From assembly GCF_041514305.1 (NCBI RefSeq), contig NZ_JBGMWH010000014.1, positions 35,066 to 99,065 on the forward strand: a DNA stretch of 64,000 nt, in the 5' to 3' direction. Source of the stretch: Salinarimonas chemoclinalis (GTDB lineage: Bacteria; Pseudomonadota; Alphaproteobacteria; Rhizobiales; Beijerinckiaceae). This document shows, one piece after another, positions 60,793-64,000 of the stretch. A program made the translations under genes and the position numbers. The notes beneath the pieces were generated by a model, which saw only the letters and a program-made list of their open reading frames with translations, had not been told where the DNA came from and did no database searches. The first letter of the stretch is position 1. Every line of letters begins with the position of its first letter.

Positions 60793-63129
60793 TCAGGCTC
60801 CCTTGGTCGCGTTCTCGCCGGCGCGGCGGCGCGGCCCGCCCGTGCGCAGCAGCGCCCAGGCGCCGAGCGCCGCGAAGGCGACGACCGCGATCTCGCCGAA
60901 CGTGTCGAGCGCGCGGAAGTCGACGAGGATGACGTTGACGACGTTGCGGCCGAAGCCCTCCGGCACCGAGGTGATCGCGAAGTACTCGGTCAGCTCCGGG
61001 TTGAAGGGCTTGGCGGCGATCCACAGCGTGGCGAGAAGGATGCAGGCCGCGAAGGCGGCCGAGAGCCCGCCGTCCAGCCAGCGCTCGCCCGGCGTGCGCG
61101 ACGACCTCGCCACGATCGGCATCTTGAGCAGCACCGCCATGACGATGACGACGAACAGCGTCTCGACCGAGAACTGGGTGAGCGCGAGGTCCGGCCCGCC
61201 GTTGAGCAGGAAGACGAGGGCGAGCCCGTAGCCCGAGAGACCGACCGCGACGATCGCCGAGACCAGCGAGGGCACCGCGGCCGCGACGAGGCAGCCCGCG
61301 GCGATCAGAGCGCACACGACGAGGAGCGACGGCCGCAGCGGCTCGCCGCCGAGGGCGGGAAGCGCCAGGCCGCCGCTGGAGAGGAGACCGTAGGCGAGAA
61401 GGCCCGTGACCGTCGCCGACACCACGGCGGCGTAGACCCGCAGGTCGCCGTTCTGCAGCACCTTCGTCGACCAGCGCCCGAGCGCCAGCGTGCGCCCGAG
61501 CACGAGGTCGTAGCCGCGGTCGAGGAAGACCTCGTCGAGGGCGCGCCGGCGGCGCATGAACAGGTGGATCGGGTCCCAGAACCAGGCGAGCAGGGAGCCG
61601 AGCAGCACGACGAGGGCGGAGAGCGCGAGCATCGGCGTGAAGCCGTGCCAGAGCGAGAACGAGACCTCGATGTGGGCGCCGTAGATCGCGATCGCCGCCG
61701 GCTCGACCAGCGAGTAGGCGACGAGCGAGGGCACGAGGCCGAAGGTCACGCCCACCACCGCGAGCAGCAGCGGGCCCGACGTCATGCCCAGGCGCTCGCC
61801 GTGCTCGACCGTGAAGGGCTTGCGCGCCCGCCCGAAGAACGGGCGCAGTGCCAGGACGCCCGCGATGGCGACCATCACAGCGTTGACGATCACGCCGACG
61901 GCGACAGCGACCGTGTTCAAGGACGCCTCGAGCGACGCCTCGAACAGATACTCCTTCGAGATGAAGCCGATGAACGGCGGCAGGCCGGCCATCGAGAACG
62001 AGGCGAGCACGGTCGCCGCCGCGGTGAGCGGCAGGAGCCCGGCGAGCCCGCCCAGCGCGCGCAGGCGCGTCTCGTGCGTCGCGTGGATGACGATGCCGGC
62101 GCAGAAGAAGAGCGTCGCCTTGTAGAGCGCGTGCGCCAGGATGAAGCCCACGACCGCCACCGACGAGACGGGCCCGTCGAGCCCGATCAGCATGACGAGC
62201 GTGCCGAGCGAGGCCACCGTCGAGTAGGCGAGCACGGCCTTGAGCTCGATCGCGCGCAGCGCCTGCACGGCGGCGATCAGCATGGTGAGCCCGCCGAAGA
62301 AGACGAGCGTCGCGCCCACCCAGGGCGCGCCGGCGAAGACCGGATCGAGCCGCGCCAGCAGGTAGACGCCGAGCTTCACCATGGTGGCCGAGTGCAGGTA
62401 GGCCGACGCCGGGGTGGGCGCCTTCATGGCGTTGGGCAGCCAGAAGTGGAACGGGAACTGCGCCGACTTGGTGAAGGCGCCGATCAGCACGCAGGCGACG
62501 ATCGCGGGGAAGAGCGGGCTGTCGAGCACGGGCGCGGGGTTCGCGGTGATCGCCGCGAGCGAGAAGGTGCCGGCCTCGACGCCGATGAGGATGATGCCCG
62601 CGAGCAGCGCGAGCCCGCCGCCGGCGGTGACGAGGAGCGACTGCAGCGCGGCCTTGCGCGCCTTGGCGTCCTCGCTCTGGAAGCCCACGAGCAGGAACGA
62701 GAGCAGGCTCGTCATCTCCCAGAAGACGAACAGCGCGACGAGGTTGTCGGCGGTGACCGTCGCCAGCATCGCCGTCATGAACATCAGGATGTAGAAGAGG
62801 AACTGCGCCCGCGCGAAAGGCGGCTTCGCGCTCATGTAGGACGCGGCGTACAGCACCACGAGTGTGCCGATGCCGGTGATGAGCAGCGCGAAGAGCAGCG
62901 AGAAGCCGTCGAGGCGGAACGTCAGGTCGATGCCGAGCGAGGGCACCCAGGGCACGACGTCGACGATCGGGCCGGCGCCGACCGGGCCGATCTGCCCGAA
63001 GAACCAGGCGAACAGCGCCGCCGGCAGGGCCGCGGCGAGCGGGCCGCCCAGCGCGCCGGCGCGCGCGACCACGAAGGGCGCGGCGATCGAGCCGGCGAGG
63101 GCGACGAGCAGGATGGTCGAGAGGTCCAC
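60793..63129 (-). CDS. mnhA: Mrp antiporter subunit A
   Basis: 778-residue membrane subunit, largest of the Na+/H+ antiporter. The NuoL-like part has FVFWEMTSLLSFLLVGF with its Glu, the Lys in GAFTKSAQFPFHFWLPNAM and HALYKATLFF; the C-terminal 170 residues are the MbhD/MbhE-type domain with GPDLALTQFSVETLFVVI and LVDFRALDTFGEIAVVA. GTG 63129 is chosen because GGAGGAGC lies about 10 bases ahead; TTG 63168 has no such site. Upstream lie three copies of an 18-bp quasi-palindrome. Confidence 0.92.
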   Translation of the reverse strand: MDLSTILLVALAGSIAAPFVVARAGALGGPLAAALPAALFAWFFGQIGPVGAGPIVDVVPWVPSLGIDLTFRLDGFSLLFALLITGIGTLVVLYAASYMSAKPPFARAQFLFYILMFMTAMLATVTADNLVALFVFWEMTSLLSFLLVGFQSEDAKARKAALQSLLVTAGGGLALLAGIILIGVEAGTFSLAAITANPAPVLDSPLFPAIVACVLIGAFTKSAQFPFHFWLPNAMKAPTPASAYLHSATMVKLGVYLLARLDPVFAGAPWVGATLVFFGGLTMLIAAVQALRAIELKAVLAYSTVASLGTLVMLIGLDGPVSSVAVVGFILAHALYKATLFFCAGIVIHATHETRLRALGGLAGLLPLTAAATVLASFSMAGLPPFIGFISKEYLFEASLEASLNTVAVAVGVIVNAVMVAIAGVLALRPFFGRARKPFTVEHGERLGMTSGPLLLAVVGVTFGLVPSLVAYSLVEPAAIAIYGAHIEVSFSLWHGFTPMLALSALVVLLGSLLAWFWDPIHLFMRRRRALDEVFLDRGYDLVLGRTLALGRWSTKVLQNGDLRVYAAVVSATVTGLLAYGLLSSGGLALPALGGEPLRPSLLVVCALIAAGCLVAAAVPSLVSAIVAVGLSGYGLALVFLLNGGPDLALTQFSVETLFVVIVMAVLLKMPIVARSSRTPGERWLDGGLSAAFAACILLATLWIAAKPFNPELTEYFAITSVPEGFGRNVVNVILVDFRALDTFGEIAVVAFAALGAWALLRTGGPRRRAGENATKGA

Positions 63130-63231
63130 GAGCAGAGCTCCTCCGTGAAATCGGGGAGGGCTCCGCAAACCGCATGCCAGAGACTTAAACTATTGACGAA
63201 CCACGCCTATCGGCCGACCGTCCGCGGGTGG

Positions 63232-63311
63232 CGTCCGGGCTTCCGAACGTGCGGCCCGGCCCTGCGTCCGGATTTCCGAACGCGGGGCCGGCGCGTTCGG
63301 AGGTCCGGACG
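63232..63311. repeat. three copies of an 18-bp quasi-palindrome upstream of mnhA
   Basis: Copies at 63232-63249 and 63265-63282 (direct, 33 bp apart) and 63294-63311 (inverted) share CGTCCGG-nnn-TCCGAACG, itself nearly palindromic. Copies 2 and 3 can also pair into a 19-bp hairpin (63265-63283 with 63293-63311, two G-T pairs, 9-base loop), which could end transcription of the acidic-protein gene. Both an operator array for the mrp operon and a terminator are possible. Confidence 0.6.
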
Positions 63312-63353
63312 TGGGTCGCATCGCCGGGAGCGCGCGTGCCCGCCAGCGCCCCG

Positions 63354-63812
63354 TCAGTGTCCGCCTTGGCTCATCCGCGCGTCGCGCGGGGCGCCGAGGA
63401 TCTCGGCGAGCGACTGGGAGATGTGGCGCGCCTCCTCGTCCTGGAGGCGCAGCATGATCGGCGGCAGCCGGCCGGCACGCAGGGAGACCACGGCGTGGCC
63501 GTCCTGGTCCAGGCCGATGTCGATCGTCTGGGAGGTCACGTCGACGACCTCCCCCTCGATCGTCTCGGGGCCGTCCTCGCCGTCCTCCTCCGCGAGCTGC
63601 CGGGCGAGCTCCTCGGTCAGCTCCTCGTCGGAGAAGGCCTCCTCCAGCTCGTCCTCGTCGAGCGCCTCGTCCATCACGTCGAGCAACTGCGTCAGCGCCG
63701 AGGCGAGCGTGCGCGCGGCGCCCGCGTCCATCACGATCGCGGTCGACTGGTCGTCCTTCTGGAACGAGAGCTGGATCTTGTCGCCTTCGACGGAAAGAGA
63801 GATTCCGGCCAT
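63354..63812 (-). CDS. acidic hypothetical protein
   Basis: 152 residues, no family recognised. It begins MAGISLSVEGDKIQLSFQK, a beta-strand-like region, then has a long acidic helical middle (about 45-85, rich in Glu and Asp, for example EALDEDELEEAFSDEEL) and a second beta region around IDIGLDQDGHAVVSLRAG. It has no signal or membrane segment. GAAAGGAGC precedes ATG 63812. The mrp operon follows 224 bases downstream in the same direction, with a strong hairpin between. Confidence 0.6.
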   Translation of the reverse strand: MAGISLSVEGDKIQLSFQKDDQSTAIVMDAGAARTLASALTQLLDVMDEALDEDELEEAFSDEELTEELARQLAEEDGEDGPETIEGEVVDVTSQTIDIGLDQDGHAVVSLRAGRLPPIMLRLQDEEARHISQSLAEILGAPRDARMSQGGH

Positions 63813-63880
63813 GATGCTCCTTTCGGCGGTCGGGCATATATGGGAGCGGTGCAGGGCTCCTGTCCAGAGGGCGACGGAAA

Positions 63881-63911
63881 CAGGCCCCGCTCCGGATCGG
63901 AGCGGGGCCTG
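63881..63911 (-). terminator. strong terminator hairpin
   Basis: Perfect 13-bp stem (63881-63893 with 63899-63911), loop GGATC. It lies 46 bases after the stop of the gene entering from the right edge and before the acidic-protein gene, so it separates the two minus-strand units. Confidence 0.65.
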
Positions 63912-63956
63912 CGTCGACGTTTCGGTGGCGGTCGCCCGCCGGCCCGCGTCCGCGCC

Positions 63957-64000
63957 TCAGCGGCCGCGGCGCGGCCGCTGCCCGGTGGGGCCGCCGGCGC
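63957..64000 (-). CDS. C-terminal end of an unidentified gene (continues beyond window)
   Basis: The last codons of a minus-strand frame, reading GGPTGQRPRRGR then TGA. Such Gly/Arg-rich tails occur in DEAD-box RNA helicases and other RNA-binding proteins, but 14 codons are too few to name it. The terminator just downstream supports a real gene end here. Confidence 0.4.
   Translation of the reverse strand, partial: AGGPTGQRPRRGR

Overview
The window is very GC-rich DNA (about 70% by eye, with almost every third codon position G or C) from an alphaproteobacterium, most likely of the order Hyphomicrobiales (Rhizobiales). The evidence is a CcrM-type adenine methyltransferase, an AccD that lacks most of its zinc-ribbon cysteines, the lipid A/Kdo operon order with DUF4170 and DUF2093 partners, a cysteine-free L31, and several protein families typical of this order (DUF2336, DUF3108, DUF6101, DUF1206). 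A sox/flavocytochrome c cluster points to oxidation of reduced sulfur compounds. A complete seven-gene Mrp Na+/H+ antiporter points to a need for sodium or alkaline tolerance. Genus cannot be fixed from the sequence alone.

Layout. 1-3.8 kb: the 3' end of a sox cluster (soxD, a monoheme cytochrome, soxF, soxH, a cytochrome c550). 3.9-6.4 kb: an ABC exporter, rpmE and tRNA-Thr(TGT). 6.6-9.0 kb: three small membrane or secreted proteins and a DUF2336 protein. 9.1-12.4 kb: speE/speH polyamine genes, a Pmp3-like peptide, and two almost identical tandem genes for an 85-residue secreted protein. 12.4-16.7 kb: two paralogous chemoreceptors side by side. 16.8-22.3 kb: cell-wall genes (DUF882/MepK-like and an L,D-transpeptidase) and an NtrC-type response regulator. 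22.5-26.9 kb: an M3 oligopeptidase, an ABC-F ATPase and a DUF6101 gene. 27.2-31.7 kb: a tight lipid A/Kdo operon (CysQ-like phosphatase, DUF4170, DUF374 acyltransferase, waaA, lpxK) converging on DUF2093. 31.8-35.1 kb: hrcA, DUF3108, rpmB and a queuosine-precursor transporter. 35.2-42.0 kb: a dipeptide/oligopeptide ABC importer translationally coupled to an amidase. 42.2-46.5 kb: pdxH, a 17-kDa-antigen-like lipoprotein, a DnaJ-family protein, DUF1206, a 43-residue peptide and yciB. 46.7-47.3 kb: a FitAB-type toxin-antitoxin pair whose toxin is broken by one in-frame stop. 47.4-49.8 kb: accD-folC. 50.0-55.1 kb: an AraC regulator with a DUF1579 protein, a divergent LysR/SDR pair, and a cyclic-nucleotide-binding flavoprotein reductase. 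55.2-56.5 kb: ccrM. 56.5-63.1 kb: mrp/mnh ABCDEFG with overlapping genes. 63.4-64 kb: an acidic protein and the tail of another gene.

Most genes are housekeeping. The less ordinary items are the near-identical tandem secreted proteins, the nonsense-interrupted FitB toxin, MnhG with a long universal-stress-like C-terminus, three copies of an 18-bp quasi-palindrome upstream of the mrp operon, a perfect 10-bp inverted repeat in front of hrcA, a reductase and an SDR both lacking classical catalytic residues, and a DUF374 (LpxJ-like) acyltransferase inside the lipid A operon. I see no CRISPR array, insertion sequence, prophage or rRNA.
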